Source of the DNA: Streptomyces microflavus
GTDB lineage: Bacteria; Actinomycetota; Actinomycetes; Streptomycetales; Streptomycetaceae
Assembly (NCBI RefSeq): GCF_014650075.1
Contig: NZ_BMUG01000006.1
Location: forward strand, 186,001-250,000
DNA length: 64,000 bases
Direction of reading: 5' to 3'
This document shows positions 1 through 8,745 of the stretch, piece by piece (positions within the stretch are counted from its first letter, which is position 1; every line of letters begins with the position of its first letter). The position numbers and the translations under genes were made by a program. Under the pieces are notes generated by a model. The model was not told where the DNA came from. It saw only the letters and a program-made list of their open reading frames with translations, and made no database searches.

Positions 1-20
1 CCGCGCCTGACCGCGGATCC

Positions 21-63
21 GCGCAGGTGCCCGGCGCCCCACGGGGGTGCCGGGCACCTGCGC
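21..63. terminator. Strong hairpin upstream of dxs
   Basis: A perfect 15-bp inverted repeat (21-35 with 49-63) encloses a 13-base loop that can pair further (gcccc/gggg). No T-run follows, which is common for Streptomyces terminators. It probably ends a gene lying left of the window and insulates dxs. Between it and dxs the only promoter-like element I see is TAGACT at 124-129, without a convincing -35. Confidence 0.6.
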
Positions 64-174
64 GTCCCCGCCCGCCCGCGCTCGAACACAGGCGCCCGCT
101 GCCCATGCCCGGCGGTGGAACATTAGACTCATCGGATCGGCACGCTCGATCAGCTCAAACGCAAGGAGGCACGG

Positions 175-2088
175 GTGGATCTGCTGACCCGCATCAAGGG
201 ACCGCGCGACCTGGACCGGCTCAGCGTCGACGAGCTGGAGCAGCTCGCGGAGGAGATCCGTACCTTCCTCGTCGACGCGGTGTCCAAGACCGGCGGACAC
301 CTCGGCCCCAACCTGGGCGTGGTGGAGCTCACGATCGCCCTGCACCGGGTGTTCGAGTCGCCCCGGGACAAGGTGCTCTGGGACACCGGCCACCAGAGCT
401 ACGTGCACAAGCTGCTCACCGGCCGCCAGGACTTCTCCCGGCTCAAGAGCAAGGGTGGCCTCTCCGGCTACCCCTCCCGTGCCGAGTCCGAGCACGACAT
501 CATCGAGAACAGCCACGCCTCCACGGTCCTCGGCTGGGCCGACGGCCTGGCCAAGGCGAACGAGGTCCTCAAGAAGGACGACCACGTCGTAGCGGTCATC
601 GGTGACGGCGCCCTCACCGGCGGTATGGCCTGGGAGGCGCTGAACAACATCGCCGCCGCCAAGGACCGCCCGCTCGTCATCGTGGTCAACGACAACGAGC
701 GCTCGTACGCTCCCACGATCGGCGGCCTCGCCAACCACCTCGCCACCCTCCGCACCACCGACGGGTACGAGCGGTTCCTGGCCCGCGGCAAGGACATCCT
801 GGAGCGCACGCCCGTCGTCGGCCGCCCGCTCTACGAGACCCTGCACGGCGCCAAGAAGGGCCTCAAGGACTTCATCGCCCCGCAGGGCATGTTCGAGGAC
901 CTCGGCCTGAAGTACGTCGGCCCGATCGACGGCCACGACATCGAGGCCCTGGAGTCCGCGCTCCAGCGCGCCAAGCGCTTCGGCGGCCCGGTCATCGTGC
1001 ACTGCCTCACCGAGAAGGGCCGCGGCTACACCCCGGCCCTCCAGGACGAGGCCGACCGCTTCCACGCCGTCGGCAAGATCCACCCGGACACCGGTCTGCC
1101 GATCTCCACCTCCGGCCTGGACTGGACCTCGGTCTTCGGCGAGGAGATGCTCAAGCTCGGCCAGGAGCGCGAGGACATCGTCGCGATCACCGCGGCCATG
1201 CTCCAGCCGGTCGGCCTCGGCAAGTTCGAGGAGGCCTTCCCCGACCGGATCTACGACGTCGGCATCGCCGAGCAGCACGGCGCGGTCTCCGCGGCGGGCC
1301 TCGCCACCGGCGGACTCCACCCGGTCTTCGCGGTCTACGCCACCTTCCTCAACCGCGCCTTCGACCAGGTCCTGATGGATGTCGCCCTGCACAAGTGCGG
1401 CGTCACCTTCGTCCTGGACCGCGCCGGAGTCACCGGCACCGACGGCGCCTCGCACAACGGCATGTGGGACATGTCGATCCTCCAGTGCGTGCCGACCCTC
1501 CGGATCGCCGCCCCGCGCGACGCCGACCAGGTCCGCGCCCAGCTCCGCGAGGCCGTCGCCGTCGACGACGCGCCCACCGTGGTCCGCTTCTCCAAGGGCG
1601 CGGTCGGCCCGGCCGTCAAGGCGGTCGGCAAGGCCGGCGGCATGGACATCCTGCGCGAGCCGAAGGCGGCCCGCCCGGACGTCCTGGTCGTCTCCGTCGG
1701 CGCGCTCGCCCCGATGTGCCTGGAGATCGCCGACCTGCTGGACGCCCAGGGCATCTCCAGCACCGTCGTCGACCCGCGCTGGGTCAAACCGGTGGACGAG
1801 GCGCTCGCCCCGCTCGCCGAGCGCCACCGCGTCGTCGTCACGGTCGAGGACAACAGCCGCGCCGGCGGCGTCGGCTCCGCCGTCGCCCAGGCCCTGCGCG
1901 ACGCCGGGGTCGACGTACCGCTGCGCGACTTCGGCATCCCGCCGGTCTTCCTCGACCACGCCTCCCGCGGCGAGGTCATGGCCGAGATCGGGCTGACCGC
2001 ACCGGACATCGCCCGGCAGGTCACCGGCCTGGTCGCCAAGCTCGACGGCCGCTTCGAGAGCCGCGCGGTGGAGCCCGCCCGCGACTGA
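175..2088 (+). CDS. dxs: 1-deoxy-D-xylulose-5-phosphate synthase
   Basis: Cytosolic thiamine-diphosphate enzyme that condenses pyruvate with glyceraldehyde 3-phosphate to DXP, the first step of the MEP isoprenoid pathway. The 637-residue length is full for the family. Visible hallmarks are HLGPNLG at residues 42-48 (substrate/cofactor His), the ThDP motif beginning GDGALTGG at 143 and followed by VVNDNERS about 30 residues later, and YDVGIAEQH near 360 with the catalytic Glu at about 366. The C-terminal transketolase domain is complete. The GTG start is set by AAGGAGG about seven bases upstream. The gene stands alone between hairpins. Streptomycetes may carry a second dxs, so this may not be the only copy. 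Confidence 0.97.
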   Translation: MDLLTRIKGPRDLDRLSVDELEQLAEEIRTFLVDAVSKTGGHLGPNLGVVELTIALHRVFESPRDKVLWDTGHQSYVHKLLTGRQDFSRLKSKGGLSGYPSRAESEHDIIENSHASTVLGWADGLAKANEVLKKDDHVVAVIGDGALTGGMAWEALNNIAAAKDRPLVIVVNDNERSYAPTIGGLANHLATLRTTDGYERFLARGKDILERTPVVGRPLYETLHGAKKGLKDFIAPQGMFEDLGLKYVGPIDGHDIEALESALQRAKRFGGPVIVHCLTEKGRGYTPALQDEADRFHAVGKIHPDTGLPISTSGLDWTSVFGEEMLKLGQEREDIVAITAAMLQPVGLGKFEEAFPDRIYDVGIAEQHGAVSAAGLATGGLHPVFAVYATFLNRAFDQVLMDVALHKCGVTFVLDRAGVTGTDGASHNGMWDMSILQCVPTLRIAAPRDADQVRAQLREAVAVDDAPTVVRFSKGAVGPAVKAVGKAGGMDILREPKAARPDVLVVSVGALAPMCLEIADLLDAQGISSTVVDPRWVKPVDEALAPLAERHRVVVTVEDNSRAGGVGSAVAQALRDAGVDVPLRDFGIPPVFLDHASRGEVMAEIGLTAPDIARQVTGLVAKLDGRFESRAVEPARD

Positions 2089-2112
2089 TCCCCGTACCTC
2101 CATACGGCCGAC

Positions 2113-2154
2113 GGGCCGGGAGAACCGCCCCTGTACGGGTGGTTCTCCCGGCCC
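2113..2154 (+). terminator. dxs terminator hairpin
   Basis: An 18-bp stem (2113-2130 with 2137-2154, one G-T wobble) around a 6-base loop starts 24 bases after the dxs stop. It should separate dxs from the permease. Confidence 0.75.
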
Positions 2155-2240
2155 ATTCGCGTGAAACGGGCCGGATGGCGCGTTCCCGTGCCTACCCGGT
2201 CCGATCATGGCGTTCACAACCAATGCGTGGAGGTACGCAG

Positions 2241-3764
2241 GTGAGCGCGCAGGTCACACCACCCCGCGGAAACGGTATGTTCCGCACCAAATCCGTCGAA
2301 CAGTCGATCCGTGACACCGAGGAGCCGGAACACGGGCTCAAGAAGTCCCTCTCCGCCCTGGACCTGACGGTCTTCGGCGTCGGCGTCATCATCGGCACCG
2401 GCATCTTCGTCCTCACAGGCCAGGTCGCCAAGGAGACGGCGGGCCCCGCCACCGCCATCGCGTTCGTCGCGGCGGGCGTCGTGTGCGCCCTGGCCGCGCT
2501 CTGCTACGCCGAATTCGCCTCCACCGTCCCGGTGGCCGGCTCCGCGTACACCTTCGCGTACGCCTCGCTGGGCGAACTGGTGGCCTGGATCATCGGCTGG
2601 GACCTGGTGCTGGAGTTCGCGCTGGGCACCGCGGTGGTCGCGGTCGGCTGGTCCGGCTACGTCCGCTCACTGATGGACAACGTCAACTGGACGATGCCCG
2701 AAGCACTGTCGGGACCGGATGTGGCGGAAGGATTCGGCTTCGACATCCTGGCCTTCGCCCTGGTGCTGGTGCTGACCGTCATCCTGGTCATCGGCATGAA
2801 GCTCTCCGCCCGGGTCACCTCGGTCGTGGTGGCGATCAAGGTCGCGGTGGTCCTCATGGTGATCATCGCGGGCCTCTTCTTCATCAAGGCCGAGAACTAC
2901 AAGCCCTTCATCCCGCCGGCCGAGAAGCAGGAGACGGGCGGCGGCTGGGACGCCCCGCTGGTCCAGCTGATGTTCGGCTACGAGCCCACCAACTTCGGTG
3001 TGATGGGCATCTTCACCGCCGCCTCCATCGTCTTCTTCGCCTTCATCGGCTTCGACGTGGTGGCCACCGCCGCCGAGGAGACCAAGCTGCCCCAGCGCGA
3101 CATGCCGCGCGGCATCATCGGCTCGCTCATCATCTGCACGGTGCTCTACGTGGCGGTCTCCCTGGTGGTCACCGGCATGCAGAACTACCGCGAACTCTCC
3201 GTCAGCGCCCCGCTCGCCGACGCGTTCAAGGCCACCGGGCACCCCTTCTACGCCGGACTGATCAGCTTCGGCGCGGCGGTCGGGCTCACCACGGTCTGCA
3301 TGATCCTGCTGCTCGGCCAGACCCGGGTCTTCTTCGCGATGAGCCGCGACGGCCTGCTCCCGCGCTTCTTCTCCAAGACGCACCCGCGCTTCCACACCCC
3401 GTACCGCCCGACGATCCTGCTCGGTGTGCTGATCGCGATCATCGCCGGGTTCACGAGCATCGAAGAGCTGGCCACCCTGGTGAACATCGGCACGCTCTTC
3501 GCGTTCGTCATCGTCGCCCTCGGTGTCCTGGTCCTGCGCCGCACCCAGCCGGACCTGCCCCGCGCGTTCCGTACGCCGTGGGTGCCGCTGCTCCCGATCG
3601 TCTCGGTGGCCGCCTCGGTCTGGCTGATGCTCAACCTGCCCGTGGAGACCTGGGTGCGCTTCGGCGCCTGGATGGTCCTCGGCGTCGTCGTCTACTTCGC
3701 GTACGGGCGCTCCCACAGCCGGATGAGCAGGGAACGGCGCCAGGGCGTGTCCGGCGGATCTTGA
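2241..3764 (+). CDS. APC-family amino acid permease (cationic amino acid transporter-like)
   Basis: An integral membrane transporter of 507 residues with about twelve hydrophobic segments. The N-terminal signature VGVIIGTGIFVLTG (near residue 48) is the substrate-binding unwound helix 1 of the APC superfamily. Sequences such as GFDVVATAAEET and a long hydrophilic stretch rich in charges before helix 7 fit the YfnA/CAT subgroup. The GTG at 2241 is chosen because GGAGG sits seven bases upstream. An ATG at 2223 is in frame but lies before that ribosome site. The substrate cannot be read from sequence; basic or broad-range amino acids are likely by family. The gene is monocistronic between two hairpins. 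Confidence 0.9.
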   Translation: MSAQVTPPRGNGMFRTKSVEQSIRDTEEPEHGLKKSLSALDLTVFGVGVIIGTGIFVLTGQVAKETAGPATAIAFVAAGVVCALAALCYAEFASTVPVAGSAYTFAYASLGELVAWIIGWDLVLEFALGTAVVAVGWSGYVRSLMDNVNWTMPEALSGPDVAEGFGFDILAFALVLVLTVILVIGMKLSARVTSVVVAIKVAVVLMVIIAGLFFIKAENYKPFIPPAEKQETGGGWDAPLVQLMFGYEPTNFGVMGIFTAASIVFFAFIGFDVVATAAEETKLPQRDMPRGIIGSLIICTVLYVAVSLVVTGMQNYRELSVSAPLADAFKATGHPFYAGLISFGAAVGLTTVCMILLLGQTRVFFAMSRDGLLPRFFSKTHPRFHTPYRPTILLGVLIAIIAGFTSIEELATLVNIGTLFAFVIVALGVLVLRRTQPDLPRAFRTPWVPLLPIVSVAASVWLMLNLPVETWVRFGAWMVLGVVVYFAYGRSHSRMSRERRQGVSGGS

Positions 3765-3788
3765 CCGGCTCCGCGGCGGACACGCCCT
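3742..3788. terminator. Bidirectional terminator shared by permease and NYN gene
   Basis: A 12-bp perfect stem (3742-3753 with 3777-3788) with an inner GCGGA/TCCGC extension overlaps the last codons of the permease and reaches the stop of the minus-strand gene that ends at 3787. The two convergent genes apparently share it. Confidence 0.65.
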
Positions 3789-4182
3789 AGGACGGCGGCA
3801 GCGGCCGTACCGTACGGGGCCCCACGCACCGGGCCCCGTACGCCTCGACCCGCTGCCGCAGCCCCCGGTCGGCGGTGACGACCACGCAATCGCGTTCCGG
3901 GGCGGCGGCCTTCGCCAGCTCGGCGATCAGGTCGTCACCGCTGCCGGGGGCCGAATCGACCCGGACCCCGGCCACGGAGGCGACACCCCGTGCGGCCCCT
4001 TCGACGACGAGCACCAGCTCGACGGGGCCGGGCAGCCCCGGCAGCCCGTCCGTCGCGTACGGGACGAGCGCGTCCCGCAGCCGTACCGCCGCCCCGTGCC
4101 GGTCCCGCCACCAGCCGTCGGGCACGGAACCGACCACGTTGGCTCCGTCCACGATCACCAGTACCGCTGTGTCGTCGCTCAT
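3787..4182 (-). CDS. NYN/YacP-like PIN-fold protein
   Basis: A 131-residue soluble protein. It opens with LVIVDGANVVG, the acidic beta-strand-1 motif of NYN/YacP (PIN-like) RNase folds, and ends with VVTADRGLRQRVEAYG, the late acidic strand (here TAD) of the same fold. Database annotation often labels such Streptomyces proteins NTP pyrophosphohydrolase, but the visible motifs point to a PIN-like nuclease fold. The RNA or other substrate is unknown. It lies 39 bases downstream of the LCP gene on the same strand and may be co-transcribed with it. Confidence 0.6.
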   Translation of the reverse strand: MSDDTAVLVIVDGANVVGSVPDGWWRDRHGAAVRLRDALVPYATDGLPGLPGPVELVLVVEGAARGVASVAGVRVDSAPGSGDDLIAELAKAAAPERDCVVVTADRGLRQRVEAYGARCVGPRTVRPLPPS

Positions 4183-4221
4183 CCGGGCAGGGTGTCACGG
4201 GGCGGCCGTCCCCCGGTGCGG

Positions 4222-5301
4222 TCAGCCGCCGGTGGCGGGGGACTTCTTCGCTTCCTCCGGGATGGTGGTGTCCTCGCGGATCGCCTTCCACAGCTGACCG
4301 GCCTGCGGTTCGGCCGAGATCACGCGGTTCGGGTCGATCTTGTCGTACGCCACCGGCAGCATGATGGTCTCCATCGAGGCCGGGTCGACGCCGTTCATCG
4401 AACGGGCGAACTCCGCCAGCGAGTTGAGCGAGGCGAGCCCCGAGTCGGTGGTGAGCGACTTGGTGGCCGACTTGGCGATCTTGTACGAGTTCGTCGGGCT
4501 GCCCAGCAGGTCCTGCGACTTGACCTCGCTGAGCAGGGACATCAGGAACTGCTGCTGGAGCCCGATGCGGCCGAGGTCGCTGCCGTCGCCGATGCCGTGC
4601 CGGGTCCGGACGTACGCGAGGGACTCGGTGCCGTTCAGCTTCTGCGGGCCGGCGGTGAGGTTCAGCCCGCTCGCCTTGTCGTTGATGTCCTGCGGCACAT
4701 CGACGGTGACCCCGCCGATGGCGTCGACCAGGTCCTTGAACCCGGCGAAGTTGATCTCCAGGTAGTGGTCGATGCGGACGCCGGACATCTTCTCCACCGT
4801 CTTCACCACACAGGCCGGGCCGACCTGCGCGTAGACGGAGTTGAACATGACGCGCTCCTTGGCGGGCACCGTCGATCCGCCGTCCTTGGCGCACTCGGGC
4901 CGGGTCACCAGGGTGTCGCGCGGTATGGAGACGGCGACGGCCTTGGAACGGCCCTCGGGTATGTGGACCACCATCGCGGTGTCCGAGCGGGCCCCGCTGA
5001 CGGCGCCGCCGCCACCCAGCTCCTTGTTCTCCGCCCCGGCGCGCGAGTCCGAGCCCAGGACCAGCAGGTTCTGCCCGCTGGTGGGGAGCTTCTCCGGCCG
5101 GTCCTCACCGAGCGCCTTGTCGATGTCGACGCCCTTGATGTTCCCGTCGAGCTGGCTGTAGAGCCAGTAGACCGTGCCCCCGCCGGCGAGCAGGAGGACG
5201 AGCAGGACACCGAGCGTGATCTTGAGGCCGCGGCGCCGTTTGCGGGGCTTCGCCGCACGTCGGGAGGCGCGGGGGCCCGGAAGCGTCTCGTCGTTGCTCA
5301 T
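4222..5301 (-). CDS. LytR-CpsA-Psr (LCP) family protein
   Basis: Membrane-anchored LCP enzymes transfer undecaprenyl-phosphate-linked glycopolymers to peptidoglycan outside the membrane. This 359-residue protein has an Arg/Lys-rich cytoplasmic N-terminus (residues 13-27), one transmembrane helix (about 28-50) and an extracellular LCP domain. The domain shows LVLGSDSRAG, ARSDTAMVVHIP, SIPRDT, and the Arg-rich YVRTRHG...DLGRIGLQQ lipid-phosphate-binding segment. ATG at 5301 is chosen because the protein then begins with the basic cytoplasmic tail. A glycan locus starts about 300 bases away in the opposite direction, so the polymer it attaches could come from there, but that is inference. Confidence 0.92.
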   Translation of the reverse strand: MSNDETLPGPRASRRAAKPRKRRRGLKITLGVLLVLLLAGGGTVYWLYSQLDGNIKGVDIDKALGEDRPEKLPTSGQNLLVLGSDSRAGAENKELGGGGAVSGARSDTAMVVHIPEGRSKAVAVSIPRDTLVTRPECAKDGGSTVPAKERVMFNSVYAQVGPACVVKTVEKMSGVRIDHYLEINFAGFKDLVDAIGGVTVDVPQDINDKASGLNLTAGPQKLNGTESLAYVRTRHGIGDGSDLGRIGLQQQFLMSLLSEVKSQDLLGSPTNSYKIAKSATKSLTTDSGLASLNSLAEFARSMNGVDPASMETIMLPVAYDKIDPNRVISAEPQAGQLWKAIREDTTIPEEAKKSPATGG

Positions 5302-5605
5302 CCTGCGCGAGTCCTCAAATCTCGTGGCCCGGGTCGGGGCGGAGTGCGGGGGACTCGGGTGGGGGGTGTGACCGGTCCGTGAATGTATGACTGACCGAGC
5401 ACTATAGAACACCTGAGCCCCCGGCAGGAGGGACGGGCAGCGTCGGGCCGGAGTTATGGGGGCCCGCTCCGGGCCGTCGGCGCACGGTGTTCGGGCGCGG
5501 ATCCTGAACCGAAGTGAAGCCCCGGTGAAGTATGTGAGAAAATTCCGACCGAAGGTCTGTTCGGTTATGGCGTGCGGGCCGGGTGACGGGGAGAAGGGGC
5601 AGGGC
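5302..5605. other. Divergent intergenic region, LCP / propeller gene
   Basis: No gene is seen here. The segment is richer in A/T than its surroundings. TATAGT on the minus strand (5406-5401) could be a -10 element for the LCP gene, although no good -35 lies 17 bases upstream. On the plus side ACCGAA and TTCGGT form a small inverted repeat near 5549-5566, about 40 bases before the propeller gene's start. A strong GGAGAAGGGG ribosome site lies at 5590-5599. Confidence 0.4.
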
Positions 5606-6727
5606 ATGGGAGCGAGGTCCGGGCGCACCGCGCGGAGGAGTCGCCCGGCGGGCGACGGGGGGACCCCGGTGGCGGGCACGCGGGTCGCCGGTCTCCGTGC
5701 ACCGGTCGTGGACGGCCCCTGGATCGTGATGGGGAAGGACCTGCGGCTCACCATGTTCGCACGCTCGGACCGGGGGCTGCTGCGCTGGACCCAGCGGGCC
5801 GCCGCGGGGCACGAGTGGGCCGGTCCGGACGTCTTCGAGGCCCCGCGCCTGTCGCATCTGACGGTGGTGCAGGGGGCCGACGGCTTCGTGCGCTTCATCG
5901 GCCGCCGGGTCTCGGCGGAGGGGCACGCCACGGGAGTCGTGCACGCCGCCCAGTACCAGACGGGTCGTCCGGTGACGGAGTGGAAGCCGGTGGGCAACCC
6001 GCACAAGGACGCGGCGAGCGCGCGGCGCATCGGCGTTCCGGCGGCGGCCGTGAGCGGCTCCGGGAGTGTGCACGTCTTCGTCGCCAACGCCGGGGGCGGC
6101 GTGTCGATGCGGAACGAGGACGCGAAGGGCGCGTGGGGGCCCTGGCGCGACCTCCAGGGGAGCGACGCGTACGACGGGGCGGTCGCCGTCGCCGCCGCGT
6201 CCGGCCGGGTCGAGTACCTCGCACCCGGCGACGGCGTGGCCATGCGCTGGCAGCAGGAGAAGCCCGACGGCGGCCTGGGGCGCTGCCCGGACCTGCAGAT
6301 CGCGGTGGACCCCGGCAGCGCTTCGGGGCTGGAGACCGCGCCCGACCGGTTCACGTACTACTGGTCCGACGTCGCGACGGGCGGCCTGTTCGCCCATCGT
6401 CCGGGCGCTTGGGTCGTCCCGCTGGGCGGTGGTCCGGCCGAGGGGCGGATCGCCGCGCTGCGCGCCTGGCTCGACGGTTACGACTGCACGGTGCTGGCCC
6501 ACCGGACCCCGGAAGGCGAGATCATGCTCGCCGCCTGCGGTACGGAGAACGAGGGCGGCGGCATCTGGTGGTCACGCACGGCCGAGCGCAGCGCCCGGCC
6601 GCCCGCCCTGGCCTGCGACGCCGAGGGGCGTGTGGTGATGGCCCTGTTCGGCGAGGACGGCGCGTTGCGGATCGCGCGTCAACTTCCGGAGCCGGGGCTG
6701 GCGATGGCGCCCTCCGCCCGCGTCTGA
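5606..6727 (+). CDS. Solo PLL-type beta-propeller protein
   Basis: A 373-residue protein of unknown function. The body has repeated Trp-rich strands (W..PWRDLQG, FVANAGGGVSMR, VEYLAPG) that resemble the C-terminal half of the PIG-L protein at 12601-14571, where the matching strands read WGEWLDLRG, FLRNAGLGVHSR and VELFASS. This suggests a PLL/lectin-like propeller that could bind carbohydrate. No signal peptide or membrane segment is visible after the chosen start; ATG 5606 follows GGAGAAGGGG by six bases. An upstream in-frame ATG at 5456 lacks a ribosome site. It reads towards the Stealth genes, separated by 221 bases. Confidence 0.6.
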   Translation: MGARSGRTARRSRPAGDGGTPVAGTRVAGLRAPVVDGPWIVMGKDLRLTMFARSDRGLLRWTQRAAAGHEWAGPDVFEAPRLSHLTVVQGADGFVRFIGRRVSAEGHATGVVHAAQYQTGRPVTEWKPVGNPHKDAASARRIGVPAAAVSGSGSVHVFVANAGGGVSMRNEDAKGAWGPWRDLQGSDAYDGAVAVAAASGRVEYLAPGDGVAMRWQQEKPDGGLGRCPDLQIAVDPGSASGLETAPDRFTYYWSDVATGGLFAHRPGAWVVPLGGGPAEGRIAALRAWLDGYDCTVLAHRTPEGEIMLAACGTENEGGGIWWSRTAERSARPPALACDAEGRVVMALFGEDGALRIARQLPEPGLAMAPSARV

Positions 6728-6856
6728 GCCCCGGAGCCCCGGCGTCTCCCACCGCCGCCGTCCATCCCTGTCACCTTCATCACACATGCGAAGAAAGAGT
6801 GATGTCGGATGGACAAAAAGTGGCGTCAATGTGAAGATCGAGTGGCGGGCTGTCTT

Positions 6857-6868
6857 CTGTCATGACAG
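6857..6868. promoter_or_regulatory. 12-bp palindrome upstream of Stealth operon
   Basis: ctgtcatgacag is a perfect palindrome about 80 bases before the Stealth start, in a relatively A/T-rich 221-base intergenic region (6728-6948). Its place fits an operator for the glycan operon. No regulator gene lies beside it. Confidence 0.35.
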
Positions 6869-6948
6869 CGTCCGCGGGCGGAACTTTCGGTGGGGCGAAA
6901 GAGTGAGGCGGGGCTGCGGCTCCGGTGTAACGGGGCGGGCTGATTTTC

Positions 6949-8745
6949 GTGAGCGTCAACAATCCTGAGACCAGTGCGCTGGTGTCGACATATAGATCTT
7001 TGGTGCCGATGCGGACGCGTCGGCGACTCGTGCGCCGCGTCCCCGCACCCCTGCGCAACATGGTCATGCACCTGCTCGCGAGCTTCGACTCGGTCCGCTC
7101 CGCCATGGTGGTGCGGGCGCTCGGCGGGCGGAGCAATCCCGCCCGCCACAGCCCGGACGCCTCGCTGCGCGTCGTGCGGGTCCAGGGCCGGCACGTACGG
7201 GCCGTGGTGGTGCGCGGCGCGACTGAATGGGCCGCGCGCGCCAGGAACCTCCACCTGCTCGTCGCCGTGCTGGACGAGGCGGAGATCGACCACTTCGCCG
7301 TCCGGGGAACCGCCCGGAACCTTCCGTGCGTCGCGGTGCCGGCCCGTCTCCGCGCCGAGACCGAAGAGGTGCTCCAGCTCGCCTTCGGCCGCAACCCCGG
7401 CTACGTCGCGCAGGAGGACGGCGGCCAGGCCCGGTCGGGTTCCTCCGCCACGACCTGGCGGCGGCTGCGCTCGCGCGCCGTGCTCCGGCTGTCCTGGAAC
7501 GTCTGCGACCCCACCGGCCATCTGGTCTTCGGCCCCGAGTCCGGCTGCGACCTGGAGTTCTGGGAGGAGCGCGAGGGCGAGCTGTGCGCGCCCCGCCCGA
7601 ACACCGTCGTCACCCAGATCCCGGTGGGGACGGAGTTCCGCACCGCCGAGCAGAAACTGTTCAGCCCGGTGCCCGGCCCGTACCACACCGGGCACACCCG
7701 GACCGTCGCCGACTTCACCGCACGGCTGCCGACCGACCACGCCTTCCCGATCGACGTCGTTTACACCTGGGTCGACGACTCCGACGCCGTATGGCGCTCG
7801 GAGAAGGACGCCGTGCGGCGGTCACTGACCGCCGACAGCGACCGGCTGCACGAGCAGGCCGACAACGGCGCCCGCTACACCAGCCGCGACGAACTCCGCT
7901 ACTCCCTGCGGTCCATCCACCAGTACGCGCCCTGGGTGCGCAACATCTTCCTGGTCACCGCCGGGCAGACACCGGGCTGGCTCGACACGGACGTCCCGGG
8001 CCTCACCGTGGTCGACCACCGCGAGATCTTCTCCGACCCGGCGGCCCTGCCCACGTACAACTCGCATGCCATAGAAAGCCAGTTGCACCGCATACCCGGC
8101 CTCTCCGACCACTTCCTCTATCTCAACGACGACGTGTTCTTCGGGCGGCCGGTGCAGCCGGGCCACTTCTTCCACCCCAACGGCCTGACCAAGTTCTTCC
8201 TGTCCAAGGCGCTGATCCCGTCCGGAAACGTGGCCCCCGAGGACCTCCCGGTCAACGCGGCGGGGAAGAACAGCCGCGGTCTGATCGCCCAGCAGTTCGG
8301 CACGGTCATCTCGCAGAAGATGAAGCACACCCCGCACGCGCTCCGGCGCAGCGTCCTCACCGAGATCGAGCACATCTACGCGCGGGCCCACTGGGTCACC
8401 CAGCACTCCCGCTTCCGCTCGCCCCACGACATCCCCATCGCCTCCTCGCTGCACCACTACTACGCCTACCACCTGGCCCGTGCGACGCTCGCGGACCTCA
8501 GGTACGTCTACATCGACATCGGCGACGAGAAGGCGCAGCAGCGGCTCAACCGCCTCGTCGTCCAGCGGAACTTCGACACCTTCTGCATCAACGACACCCT
8601 GGTCCCCGAGGACCCCGACGCCCAGGAGCGCATGGTGCGGCGGTTCCTCGACAGCTACTTCCCCGTGGCGAGCCCCTTCGAGCTGCACGGGTCGCAGGGC
8701 GCCCCGACGCGCCGCACCCACGAGCTGGGACGGACCGCCGGATGA
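6949..8745 (+). CDS. Stealth-family phosphotransferase
   Basis: Stealth proteins transfer sugar-1-phosphate groups to build phosphodiester-linked glycans (the family includes CpsY and the GlcNAc-1-phosphotransferase GNPTAB). The 598-residue protein carries all four conserved regions: CR1 IDVVYTWVDDSD near 267; CR2 from the DELRYSLRSI segment (about 311) through YNSHAIESQLH to FLYLNDDVFFG (about 388); CR3 around the SSLHHYYAYH segment near 505; and CR4 with FCINDT near the C-terminus. The first 260 residues form a separate module, also found before CR1 in the fusion at 9695-12568. GTG 6949 has a weak ribosome site; ATG 7009 is an alternative. Its stop overlaps the next start (ATGA). Confidence 0.88.
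   Translation: MSVNNPETSALVSTYRSLVPMRTRRRLVRRVPAPLRNMVMHLLASFDSVRSAMVVRALGGRSNPARHSPDASLRVVRVQGRHVRAVVVRGATEWAARARNLHLLVAVLDEAEIDHFAVRGTARNLPCVAVPARLRAETEEVLQLAFGRNPGYVAQEDGGQARSGSSATTWRRLRSRAVLRLSWNVCDPTGHLVFGPESGCDLEFWEEREGELCAPRPNTVVTQIPVGTEFRTAEQKLFSPVPGPYHTGHTRTVADFTARLPTDHAFPIDVVYTWVDDSDAVWRSEKDAVRRSLTADSDRLHEQADNGARYTSRDELRYSLRSIHQYAPWVRNIFLVTAGQTPGWLDTDVPGLTVVDHREIFSDPAALPTYNSHAIESQLHRIPGLSDHFLYLNDDVFFGRPVQPGHFFHPNGLTKFFLSKALIPSGNVAPEDLPVNAAGKNSRGLIAQQFGTVISQKMKHTPHALRRSVLTEIEHIYARAHWVTQHSRFRSPHDIPIASSLHHYYAYHLARATLADLRYVYIDIGDEKAQQRLNRLVVQRNFDTFCINDTLVPEDPDAQERMVRRFLDSYFPVASPFELHGSQGAPTRRTHELGRTAG

Noticed and set aside
1395..2240. Long open frame joining the end of dxs to the permease
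   Set aside because: It overlaps dxs in another frame with Arg/Pro-rich composition; the real permease starts at the GTG with GGAGG at 2241.
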